40,489 nt of DNA. It comes from JAYPUG01 sp038117265. Lineage in GTDB: Bacteria; Pseudomonadota; Alphaproteobacteria; UBA6615. The notes beneath the pieces were generated by a model. The model was not told the origin of the DNA. It searched no databases and saw only the letters and a list, made by a program, of their open reading frames with translations. Below, piece by piece: positions 24,419 through 31,578 of the stretch. Position 1 is the first letter of the stretch; every line of letters starts with the position of its first letter. Position numbers and translations under genes: made by a program. The DNA is taken from assembly GCA_038117265.1 (NCBI GenBank), contig JAYOFO010000016.1, forward strand, positions 1 to 40,489, in the 5' to 3' direction.

Positions 24419-25345
24419 ATGTACATCGATCCGCAGATCAAGAGCTTCATCGACGAACTCGTCGCCGCGAATATGCCGCACCCGGTCGAACTGGGCCTGC
24501 AGGCCACCCGCGACGGGTTCAGCCAGCTGTGGCGGCAGGTGAACCCGCCGACCCGGGAAGCCGTTGGAATCTCGGAAATTTCCGTCCCCGGCCTGGCCGG
24601 CGACATCCGCACCAAGGTCTACACGCCCGCCGGTGAGGGCCCGTTCCCGGTGCTCGCCTTCTTCCATGGCGGCGGCTGCTGCATGATGTCGCCCGAGGAT
24701 TACGAGGGTTCCAGCACGGCGCTGGCCGAGGATGCGGGCTGCATCGTCGTGGTGCCCGACTACCGCAAGGCCCCCGAGAACCCCTTCCCCGCCCCGCTCG
24801 ACGACTGTTTCGCGGCCTATGCCTGGCTGCGCGGCAATGCGCAGCAGTTCGGCGGCGACCCGGCCCGCGTCGCGATCGCCGGCGACAGCGGCGGCGGCTA
24901 CCTGGCCGCGGCCGTCGCCCAGGACGCCAAGCGCAAGGGTGCGGACCAGCCCGCGCTGCAGGTGCTGATCTATCCGATGACCGATATGGGCGGCCTGCCG
25001 CCGAGCCGGATCGAGGAGACGATGTTCCTCGACGACCGCACCCTGCAATGGGTGATCGGCATGCATGTCGGCGACAGCCGGCTCGACCCGCGCGCCTCGC
25101 CGATCCTCGAGCCCGACGTGTCGGGGCTGGCGCCGGCCGTGGTGGTTGCCGCCCAAATCGATCCGCTGCGCGACGAGGGCAAGGCCTATGCCTCGAAGCT
25201 GCGCAAGGCCGGCGTGCCCGTGCAGTACCATCTTTACGAGGGCGTGGTGCACGGCTTCTTCAACATGGGCGCCTTCTGCGACCAGGGGAACGTGGCGGTC
25301 GCCCAGGTCGCCGATGCGCTGAAGGCCGCCTTCGCGAAGGGATAG
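24419..25345 (+). CDS. Alpha/beta hydrolase, hormone-sensitive lipase (family IV) type
   Basis: This 308-residue esterase carries the family IV oxyanion motif HGGG (residues 83-86) and the nucleophile Ser157 in GDSGGGYLA; Asp in AQIDPLRDEG and His in GVVHGFFNMG complete the triad. An N-terminal cap of about 50 helical residues is typical. Family members hydrolyse short- to medium-chain esters in the cytoplasm. A run of AGGGGGAG lies upstream of the ATG. It is divergent from the LLM gene and convergent with typA, so it is a single-gene unit. It may remove an ester or lactone in the surrounding catabolic set, which is inference. Confidence 0.93.
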   Translation: MYIDPQIKSFIDELVAANMPHPVELGLQATRDGFSQLWRQVNPPTREAVGISEISVPGLAGDIRTKVYTPAGEGPFPVLAFFHGGGCCMMSPEDYEGSSTALAEDAGCIVVVPDYRKAPENPFPAPLDDCFAAYAWLRGNAQQFGGDPARVAIAGDSGGGYLAAAVAQDAKRKGADQPALQVLIYPMTDMGGLPPSRIEETMFLDDRTLQWVIGMHVGDSRLDPRASPILEPDVSGLAPAVVVAAQIDPLRDEGKAYASKLRKAGVPVQYHLYEGVVHGFFNMGAFCDQGNVAVAQVADALKAAFAKG

Positions 25346-25360
25346 GCCCCGTTCCGGGCG

Positions 25361-27190
25361 TTACGCCGCGCGCGAGGCCTTCTTGCGCTCGTGTTCCTTG
25401 AGGTAGCGCTTGCGGATGCGGATCGATTCCGGCGTCACCTCGACCAGCTCGTCGTCGTCGATGAACTCGAGCGCGTATTCCAGGGTCACGCGCACCGGCG
25501 GGGTCAGCAGCAGGTTCTCGTCCGAGCCCGCGGCGCGGAAGTTGGTGAGTTGCTTGGCCTTGAGCGGGTTCACGGTGATGTCGTTGGCCCGGCTGTGGAT
25601 GCCGATGACCATGCCCTCATAGACCTGCGCCCCGTGGCCGATCATCAGCTGGCCGCGCTCCTGCAGGTTGAACAGCGCATAGGCCCGCGCCATCCCGGTC
25701 TCGGTCGACACCAGCACGCCGCGCTGGCGCTGTGCCAGCTCGCCCGCCACGCGCGGACCGTAATGGTCGAAGGCGTGGTACATCAGCCCGCTACCCGACG
25801 TCTGGGTCAGGAAGATCGAGCGGATGCCGATCAGGCCGCGCGTCGGCACCAGATAGTCGAGGCGCACCCGGCCGTTGCCGTCGGGCACCATGTTCTTGAG
25901 CTCGGCCTTGCGGGTGCCCAGCAGCTCCATCACCGCGCCCTGGTGCTCCTCCTCGACATCGACGGCCAGGGTCTCCCACGGCTCGTGGACGGCACCGTCG
26001 ACGACCTTCGTGATCACCTCCGGCCGCGAGATGGCCAGCTCGTAGCCCTCGCGCCGCATGTTCTCGATCAGGATCGAGAGGTGCAGCTCGCCGCGGCCCG
26101 ACACCTTGAACCGGTCGGCGGAATCGGTGTCCTCGACCCGCAGCGCGACGTTATGCAGCAGCTCCTCCTGCAGCCGGTCGCGGATGTTGCGGCTGGTGAC
26201 GTACTTGCCTTCCTTGCCGGCGAAGGGGGAATCGTTGACCTGGAAGGTCATCGAGATGGTCGGCTGGTCGACGGTGAGCGGCGGCAACGCCTCGACCACC
26301 GCCGGGTCGCACAGCGTGTCGGAGATATGCAGCTCTTCGAGCCCGGAAATGGCGACGATGTCGCCCGCATCCGCGCGTTCCCGCTCGACCCGCTCTAGGC
26401 CCTTGAACCCGAGAATCTGAAGGATACGCCCCTGCCGGCGCTTGCCGTCGGCGCCCACGACCGTCACCGGCGAATTGCGCGCGATGCGGCCGCGCGCGAC
26501 CCGGCCGATGCCGATCACGCCGACATAGGAGGAATAGTCGAGCGCCGAGACCTGCATGCGGAACGGCCCATCGCGGTCGACCGCGGGCGGCGCCACCTGG
26601 TCGACGATGGTCTGGAACAGGATGTCCATGTCCGCCCCGCGCACGTCCGACGAGCCCGATGCCCAGCCCTCGATGGCCGAGGCGAAGACCGTGGTGAAAT
26701 CGAGCTGCTCGTCGCTCGCGCCCAGCCGGTCGAACAGGTCGAAGGTCTGGTCGACGACCCAGTCGGGCCGCGCGCCCTGCCGGTCCACCTTGTTGACGAC
26801 GACGACCGGCTTCAGCCCCGCCGCCAGCGCCTTGCGGGTGACGAAGGCGGTCTGCGGCATGGGCCCCTCGACGGCATCGACCAGCAGCAGGACCGAATCC
26901 ACCATCGAGAGGACGCGCTCCACCTCGCCGCCAAAGTCGGCATGGCCGGGCGTATCGACGATGTTGATCCGCCAGCCCTGCCAGTCGAGCGAGGTGTTCT
27001 TGGACAGGATGGTGATGCCGCGCTCGCGCTCGAGGTCGTTGGAATCCATGACCCGCTCGCGCTTCGCCGCCTCGCCATGGCTTCCCAGGGTGCCCGACTG
27101 GCGCAGCAGCTGGTCGACCAGGGTCGTCTTGCCATGGTCGACATGGGCGACGATGGCGATATTGCGGAGTTTCTCGGCGTTGTCGGACAT
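25361..27190 (-). CDS. typA: Ribosome-associated translational GTPase TypA/BipA
   Basis: TypA is a 609-residue ribosome-binding GTPase of the EF-G group, needed in several bacteria for late 50S assembly and growth at low temperature or under stress. G1 (AHVDHGKTTL, residues 15-24), a switch I region with RERGITILSKN, G3 (DTPGHADFGG) and G4 (NKVDR) are all present, followed by the EF-G-like domains III and V (GRGELHLSILIENMRREGYE) and the TypA-specific C-terminal domain with NDITVNPLKAKQLTNFRA. The ribosome site before ATG 27190 is weak, and a terminator-like hairpin with seven U residues ends only 11 bases upstream, an unusual arrangement that suggests control of this gene. Confidence 0.97.
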   Translation of the reverse strand: MSDNAEKLRNIAIVAHVDHGKTTLVDQLLRQSGTLGSHGEAAKRERVMDSNDLERERGITILSKNTSLDWQGWRINIVDTPGHADFGGEVERVLSMVDSVLLLVDAVEGPMPQTAFVTRKALAAGLKPVVVVNKVDRQGARPDWVVDQTFDLFDRLGASDEQLDFTTVFASAIEGWASGSSDVRGADMDILFQTIVDQVAPPAVDRDGPFRMQVSALDYSSYVGVIGIGRVARGRIARNSPVTVVGADGKRRQGRILQILGFKGLERVERERADAGDIVAISGLEELHISDTLCDPAVVEALPPLTVDQPTISMTFQVNDSPFAGKEGKYVTSRNIRDRLQEELLHNVALRVEDTDSADRFKVSGRGELHLSILIENMRREGYELAISRPEVITKVVDGAVHEPWETLAVDVEEEHQGAVMELLGTRKAELKNMVPDGNGRVRLDYLVPTRGLIGIRSIFLTQTSGSGLMYHAFDHYGPRVAGELAQRQRGVLVSTETGMARAYALFNLQERGQLMIGHGAQVYEGMVIGIHSRANDITVNPLKAKQLTNFRAAGSDENLLLTPPVRVTLEYALEFIDDDELVEVTPESIRIRKRYLKEHERKKASRAA

Positions 27191-27201
27191 GGATGTTGCT
27201 C

Positions 27202-27228
27202 AAAAAAAGCGCCGCCCGGATGGACGGC
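27202..27228 (-). terminator. Intrinsic terminator-like hairpin in the typA leader
   Basis: Read on the minus strand, GCCGTCC pairs with GGGCGGC (seven pairs, one G-U wobble) across an ATCC loop, then GC and TTTTTTT. The U-run ends 11 bases before the typA ATG. It would end transcription arriving from the broken BLUF gene upstream, or act as an attenuator for typA itself. Confidence 0.75.
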
Positions 27229-27320
27229 AGTGAATTCGCGCATGCGGGTAGCACGGAACACCCTTCGATGGCGAGTTTCTTTGTGCGCCGCAACAAAGGC
27301 CGTCGGCAGACCGGCCTCGT

Positions 27321-27790
27321 CTATTCCGGTCTGGCGGGCGCAAACCGCATGACCGCCATCAATAGGTTCGCCAGTTCGCGGTTCGGTAGAATGTCCAAAA
27401 CAAAGTCGACACGACACCGGGCACCGCCGCTGGCAGCCGCTGTTCGAGCGCGTCCCGCGTCAGATCGAAGAAGGCACGCACGTGCTGGCTCCCCTCGGGC
27501 TCGTGCTGGGGAAACCCCATCGACCATCCCGGGAACTTTCGGTCCGCCAGCGTCTCGGAATGCAGCGTCGAGACATTGCGGTGACGTTCGTCAGCGCGGA
27601 TGTTCGCATAGAGCCGGTCGATCTTCGAATCCGGTCACTCGATGTACTGGATGATTCTGCGCTCGTTGTAGAGCAGCATTCCGGTAATGCCGTGGATCTC
27701 GTTCAGGTCGCGAAAGGCGACTAGCTGCTCGTACAACTCATGGTCGGCGTAGGACCGAACCGCGGTACTTGTGTAGAGGACGTACTTCAT
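27321..27790 (-). pseudogene. BLUF-domain blue-light sensor gene, broken by a stop and a frameshift
   Basis: ATG at 27790 opens a BLUF domain: YVLYTSTA with the photoactive Tyr, LNEIHGITGMLLY with the flavin-binding Asn, and IIQYIE with the key Gln. The next codon is TGA (27635-27637) where the family has Gly (GGA to TGA is one base change). In the same frame the domain continues PDSKIDRLYANIRADERH and PGWSMGF with the conserved Trp and Met. Near 27400-27425 coding character moves to another frame, giving DFVLDILPNRELANLL and a stop at 27321. BLUF proteins bind FAD and signal blue light. As written only 51 residues would be made, too few to bind flavin. No output domain was encoded. Confidence 0.85.
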
Positions 27791-27920
27791 CTTCAGGCGG
27801 ACCTACTGGCACTGGAAACACACGCCGGACGACCAGCGGGGGTTTCGTCGGCACCGATGAATTGGTTCACCTGCGCGCCAAGACAAGCCGCAGATCCACC
27901 TCGATGCGGCCCGACGCGAT

Positions 27921-28310
27921 CTAGAACACCAGCGCGACGAAGATCAGGAGCATCCCGGTCCACGAAACGGCGAAGGCGAGCGTGCGGACCACGGGAACGC
28001 CGAGCGCATAGACGACCGCGTGGACGATACGACCCCAGAAGAACAGCGTCGAGCCCCAGACTGTGAGGTCGGAGCTGACCCCGAGCACATGGGCAATCAG
28101 CACCAGGGCTGCAAAGGGCGCCAGGTTCTCCACCATGTTCGCGTGGGCGCGCTGCAAGCGCTTCGCCCAGGCCGCCGGCTCCACGGGATTCTGAGGGTAG
28201 CCCATGGCCCCCATCAGCCCCTGCCCGGTGATGCGCTCGAGGATGTAGGGAACCCACAGGATGGCGGTCAGGCCAGCGCTGAGGGTGAGGTAGAGGAGTT
28301 CGGTGCTCAT
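27921..28310 (-). CDS. MAPEG-family membrane protein
   Basis: This 129-residue protein has four hydrophobic segments (about residues 3-25, 62-80, 84-102 and 107-128) and the MAPEG pattern, with KRLQRAHANMVENLAPFAALV in the middle carrying the Arg-Ala-His-x-Asn core and the Glu-Asn pair. The family comprises membrane-bound glutathione transferases and eicosanoid enzymes; most bacterial members have no known substrate. The ATG at 28310 has a poor ribosome site and lies 32 bases after the cupin stop, so it is likely the last gene of the oxygenase operon. The 130 bases downstream (27791-27920) hold nothing I can identify. Confidence 0.9.
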   Translation of the reverse strand: MSTELLYLTLSAGLTAILWVPYILERITGQGLMGAMGYPQNPVEPAAWAKRLQRAHANMVENLAPFAALVLIAHVLGVSSDLTVWGSTLFFWGRIVHAVVYALGVPVVRTLAFAVSWTGMLLIFVALVF

Positions 28311-28342
28311 TCTGTAGGCTTCGTGTGCGGGTTACGTCTCGT

Positions 28343-28918
28343 CTAGTCGGTCTCGGAATCGAAGGTGATGCCGATCTTCGCCATCTCGTCGAGGACCTGC
28401 GGGCCGTACTTCGCGGCCAGCGCCTCGCCGGTCTCGGGCGGATAGGTGATGTCGTTGAAATCGTCGCCACCGTCTTTGCACAGGATGATCGCCTGCAGGT
28501 AGCCGACCTCGTCGGAGACGTTCTCGAAGCGGCGATGGCAGCCCATGGGGACGGCGATCGTGTCGTAGAGCCCCAGCACGACCTCGTGCTCGGCCTCGTT
28601 GCCCCAGGCAATCTTGAAGGCGCCCTTGAGCACGGTGAATATCTCGTGGGTGTTGTGGTGGGCGTGCAGCGGCGGTCCCTCGCCCGGCTGGCACTCGGCG
28701 ACCAGCATCGCGATCCCCTCGTCGATCTCGATCGGCGGGTTCGCCCACGGCCCGTTGTCTTCCTTCGGCGACAGGACGGGATAAAGCCGCGGCGCGGTGA
28801 TCGCCGCGACCGCCTCGGGCGGAAGCGTGTCCGGCTTCTGCTGCTGCATCGGCACGAGCGCGTCGAAGCACGAGACCCGCGCCGCCATCTGTTCCGGGGT
28901 GACCTGGACGGCCTTCAT
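28343..28918 (-). CDS. Cupin-domain protein
   Basis: This 191-residue protein has one cupin barrel. Motif 1 is PPLHAHHNTHEIFTVLKGAFKIAWG, with His residues and Glu in the usual metal-binding pattern; motif 2, around PMGCHRRFENVSDE, contributes another His. About 60 residues precede the barrel. Single-domain cupins include oxygenases, isomerases and sugar-binding proteins, so the role is open. The ATG at 28918 has GGAGG seven bases upstream; the GTG one codon earlier is less likely. It lies between the PhyH gene (27-base gap) and the MAPEG gene (32-base gap), suggesting an operon. Confidence 0.88.
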   Translation of the reverse strand: MKAVQVTPEQMAARVSCFDALVPMQQQKPDTLPPEAVAAITAPRLYPVLSPKEDNGPWANPPIEIDEGIAMLVAECQPGEGPPLHAHHNTHEIFTVLKGAFKIAWGNEAEHEVVLGLYDTIAVPMGCHRRFENVSDEVGYLQAIILCKDGGDDFNDITYPPETGEALAAKYGPQVLDEMAKIGITFDSETD

Positions 28919-28945
28919 CACGAATCCTCCATGTTTTCCAACCGG

Positions 28946-29845
28946 TTACTCCGCGGCGCGCGGCTTGTCCTCGCCCGTCTGCGCGGCAAAGATCGAGGTG
29001 TATCCCCCCGACCAGTCGGGCGGGATCAGGCAGGGCCGCGGGTCGTGGCGGGCCCAGCGCGCACGCTGCCCGCGCACCATTTGATAGGCATGCGCGGAGG
29101 GGTCGGGATGCGGCGTGTAGGCGAAGGCGTCGCCCGACGCGTAGGCGTGCAGCAGCAGCGGGCGCCCGCCGGCCCGCCGGCTCGGCGGCGAGGCGTGGAC
29201 CGTGCGGCAATTGTGGATGGTGATCGAACCGGCCGGGCCGCACAGGGTCTCGGAGCGCGCGGTGTCCAGACTCGCGGCATCCGCTGCCGACAGGCCGCCG
29301 GTCCAGTTGCCGGCCGCGTCGAACTGGTCATAGAGCGGCTCCTCGTGGCTGCCCGGCAGCACCATCACCGGGCCGTCGTCCGGGCCGGTGTCGCGCAAAT
29401 AGATCCCCACCGTCAGCGGCGAGTAGTTGGTGTGCGGATAGAACTGGATGTCCTGGTGCCAGGCGACCGTGTCGTCGCCGCTGTGCCATTTGAAGTTCAG
29501 CTTCGAGTGGTGATAGACGACATCGGGACCGATCAGGTCGGCGACGATGTCGGCGATCACGCCGGTCGCCATCTCCCAATACAGCGGATGCTGCTCGTCG
29601 GGCCGCTTGATGCGGCGGATCTTCGGCACCTCGGCCGTGTGTTCGGGCGCGAGGTCGAAGGTCCTGTCCGAAACCGTCTGCGCGCGGCTGCGTTCGACGA
29701 AGCCCTCGGTCACGGCGTTCAGCTCGGCGATCGTCGCGTCGTCGACGACGCCCTCGACCAGCAGATATCCGTCGGCGTGGTAGGCCTCGCGCTGCGCCCG
29801 GGTCAAGACCCGCGCCGGCAGGCCGAGAATTTCCGGCACATCCAT
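28946..29845 (-). CDS. Phytanoyl-CoA dioxygenase (PhyH) family protein
   Basis: This 299-residue Fe(II)/2-oxoglutarate oxygenase has the double-stranded beta-helix ligands His130 and Asp132 in VAWHQDIQF and a distal His217 in NCRTVHASPPS, followed by an Arg-rich stretch that can bind 2-oxoglutarate. An N-terminal segment, REAYHADGYLLVEGVVDD, is typical of the family. Members hydroxylate or halogenate acyl-CoAs, free acids or natural-product intermediates. GGGAGG precedes the ATG at 29845. It lies downstream of the NvfI/CmcJ-like gene with a 101-base gap and directly upstream of the cupin gene. The substrate is unknown. Confidence 0.93.
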   Translation of the reverse strand: MDVPEILGLPARVLTRAQREAYHADGYLLVEGVVDDATIAELNAVTEGFVERSRAQTVSDRTFDLAPEHTAEVPKIRRIKRPDEQHPLYWEMATGVIADIVADLIGPDVVYHHSKLNFKWHSGDDTVAWHQDIQFYPHTNYSPLTVGIYLRDTGPDDGPVMVLPGSHEEPLYDQFDAAGNWTGGLSAADAASLDTARSETLCGPAGSITIHNCRTVHASPPSRRAGGRPLLLHAYASGDAFAYTPHPDPSAHAYQMVRGQRARWARHDPRPCLIPPDWSGGYTSIFAAQTGEDKPRAAE

Positions 29846-29946
29846 CGTGCACCTCCCGATCCGGCGATGCGGATCACAGGCCCGCAGCATTGGGGACGCG
29901 GCCCGTATCGGTCAAGTCGTCCCGTTGCCGTGACTGCGCCGCACAC

Positions 29947-30765
29947 TCAGTCGAAGAACGCGAACACCCGCGTCTCGAGGCTCTCGCGCGGCGTGGCGTT
30001 TTCCGGCGCGGTCGGGTCGTCGAACGAGGTATGCAGCGCATAGCGCGCGCGCCCGTCGGTCTCGGTGTCGTAATTCTTGATCAGCACGGCCTCGCCGCGC
30101 GTCATGTCGGGGAAATAGAACCAGCGGTTGTTCGCGTCGTACGAGGCGTGGCGGGTCTGGCCGACCCGGTTGTAGGCCCGCCGCTCGACCGTGTGCAGGT
30201 GGTCGTCGTCGATCGCCTCCCACGGACAGAACGCCATCGGCCATTCCTCGATCGTGCCGGCGACCGAGCGCCAGACGTTGATGATCGCAAACCGCTTGGC
30301 GAGCAGCGCGTCGGCCTCGGCGCCCATCACGTCCTCGACCCGCTTGCGCGCCGACCAGTCGGTGTAGTCGGTGTGCGCCGCGTTGGCCGGGTCGCGCGCA
30401 TTGTGGGCCTCGCGCAACGTCTGCGAGGAGGAGCGCCGCGTGTGGTCGAAGACGACGGGCCGCGTGGCGCCGGTGTGGGCCCGGATGATCGCCTCGACCT
30501 CTTGGTTGTAGATCCGTGTCAGCTGGTCGTCGTCGTAGAAATCGGTGACCGCCGTTTCCTGGCGGATGAAGGCGAAACCGTGGGTGTCGAGCGTGAACTC
30601 GGCGGCGCGCGGGCGCGCATTCACTACCGCCATGTGGCGGAACTCGCGCTCGCCTTCGAAGTTGGTGCGCTCGCCCGCCACGTTGGACTGGTAGAAGACC
30701 GGCAGCTCGCCCGTGTTCACCAGATAGCCGATCGGCGCCTCGATGGTCTCCGCGATGTCGCTCAT
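29947..30765 (-). CDS. CmcJ/NvfI-family non-heme iron oxygenase-like protein
   Basis: This 272-residue protein belongs to the CmcJ/NvfI family, which includes the cephamycin 7-methoxylation partner CmcJ and the fungal endoperoxide-forming Fe(II)/2-oxoglutarate enzyme NvfI. Ligand candidates are His131 and Asp133 in AAHTDYTDW and His245 in YALHTSFDDP, with Arg260 or Arg266 near the end for 2-oxoglutarate. The HNARDPANAAHTDY and FAIINVWRSVAGTIEEWP stretches are family hallmarks. GGGAGAG lies upstream of the ATG at 30765. It is the first gene of the oxygenase / PhyH / cupin / MAPEG run. Its substrate is unknown. Confidence 0.88.
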   Translation of the reverse strand: MSDIAETIEAPIGYLVNTGELPVFYQSNVAGERTNFEGEREFRHMAVVNARPRAAEFTLDTHGFAFIRQETAVTDFYDDDQLTRIYNQEVEAIIRAHTGATRPVVFDHTRRSSSQTLREAHNARDPANAAHTDYTDWSARKRVEDVMGAEADALLAKRFAIINVWRSVAGTIEEWPMAFCPWEAIDDDHLHTVERRAYNRVGQTRHASYDANNRWFYFPDMTRGEAVLIKNYDTETDGRARYALHTSFDDPTAPENATPRESLETRVFAFFD

Positions 30766-30840
30766 GGCCGCGTCTCTCCCTCGCCTTGTCGCCGGACAAG
30801 CTTAGGATCGACCACCCGCACCGGCAAGCCGGACAACGAA

Positions 30841-30864
30841 CGAGGGGGCCCTAAGGCCCCCTCG
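30841..30864 (-). terminator. Perfect 10-bp hairpin upstream of the CmcJ/NvfI-like gene
   Basis: CGAGGGGGCC pairs perfectly with GGCCCCCTCG across a four-base loop. On the minus strand it is followed by TTCGTTGTCC, only a weak U-tract. It could terminate the csp transcript or act in the leader of the gene at 30765. The whole non-coding stretch 30766-31102 holds this hairpin and the one at 31053-31081; I see no gene there. Confidence 0.5.
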
Positions 30865-31052
30865 CCACCTGCCGGCACGGGCGCTGTCGCTAGAAAAGGC
30901 GGGGGACGGCGCGTCGATTTTCAGGGTTCAAACAGCACAGAAAATCTCAACCCGGGCCCGTGTGGCGCCCGGTTCCGATGGGTCCATGGTGCGCCCCCGC
31001 AAACGGGAACGCGTGCGCATCTGACGCGCGAAACAACCGGCCGCCCGTACGG

Positions 31053-31081
31053 CGATCCCCCGTCCGTAGACGGGCGGATCG
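31053..31081 (-). terminator. Long hairpin downstream of the csp gene
   Basis: Bases 31053-31064 pair with 31069-31081 (12 pairs with a single bulged C) around a four-base CGTA loop, starting 22 bases after the cold-shock gene stop. There is no immediate U-run, although TTGTTT occurs about 15 bases beyond it. It probably stabilises or ends the csp mRNA. Confidence 0.5.
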
Positions 31082-31102
31082 CGTCAGGCGGCGGGAAGAC
31101 GG

Positions 31103-31306
31103 TCAGGCCGCGCTGAGATCGACGGCCTTGGGGCCGCGCGCATCGTCCTGGACCTGGAAGTTGAGCTTCTGGCCCTCGGTCAGCGTTTCCATGCCGGACT
31201 GCTGAACCGCGGTGATGTGGACGAAGACGTCCTTGCCGCCATCGTCGGGAGCTATGAAGCCGAAACCACGCGTGGTGTTGAAGAACTTTACGGTACCTGT
31301 AGGCAT
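31103..31306 (-). CDS. Cold-shock domain protein (CspA family)
   Basis: This 67-residue protein is a single cold-shock domain that binds single-stranded RNA and DNA as a chaperone. It has RNP1 (TRGFGFIAP) and RNP2 (KDVFVHITA), the family opening PTGTVKFFNTT and a basic end, DDARGPKAVDLSAA. The ATG at 31306 gives the standard length; an in-frame ATG five codons earlier (MDYADMPTG) is possible, and neither has a strong Shine-Dalgarno sequence. A GC-rich hairpin lies 24-44 bases upstream, so leader RNA structure probably matters, as for other csp genes. It is a single-gene unit. Confidence 0.95.
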   Translation of the reverse strand: MPTGTVKFFNTTRGFGFIAPDDGGKDVFVHITAVQQSGMETLTEGQKLNFQVQDDARGPKAVDLSAA

Positions 31307-31329
31307 ATCTGCGTAATCCATTTTCAAAC

Positions 31330-31350
31330 GCACGGACACCATGTCCGTGC
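31330..31350 (-). promoter_or_regulatory. Hairpin in the csp 5' leader
   Basis: A 9-bp perfect stem (31330-31338 with 31342-31350) with a three-base loop lies 24 bases upstream of the cold-shock ATG. Leader structures of csp mRNAs commonly control translation and stability by temperature. Its proximity to the start codon suggests such a role here; function is inferred. Confidence 0.5.
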
Positions 31351-31390
31351 CATGAATCTGCTTCACGTGGTTTTCCGGAGGAACGTTTCA

Positions 31391-31407
31391 TCCGCGGCTG
31401 GGCCGCG
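31391..31407. other. Inverted repeat upstream of csp
   Basis: CCGCGGC and GCCGCGG flank a TGG loop, about 85 bases upstream of the csp ATG. It may be part of a long leader or a protein-binding site. The rest of 31408-31578 has no gene; a further imperfect GC hairpin lies at 31527-31544 after the hydrolase stop, without a U-run. Confidence 0.35.
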
Positions 31408-31578
31408 GGCAGTCGGCTCGCTCAAGATCAGTGAGCGGATGTCATGGCGAGAAAGTGTGCCTCTTCATCGCCAATAGCAAGCAATCTCTGCAGGCCGATG
31501 ACGAATTTTTGTGCCCCCCGCCGCCCGCCCGCGCGAAGGCGGGCACGCGGCGAGTGCGAAATCCCGGGCGAACGGCGG

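Noticed and set aside
27635..27637. TGA in the BLUF gene as a selenocysteine codon
   Set aside because: The family has glycine at this place, no SECIS-like hairpin follows, and a second lesion occurs downstream.
31527..31544. GC-rich inverted repeat after the second hydrolase gene as a terminator
   Set aside because: There is no U-run on either strand, and similar short GC repeats occur by chance in this sequence.
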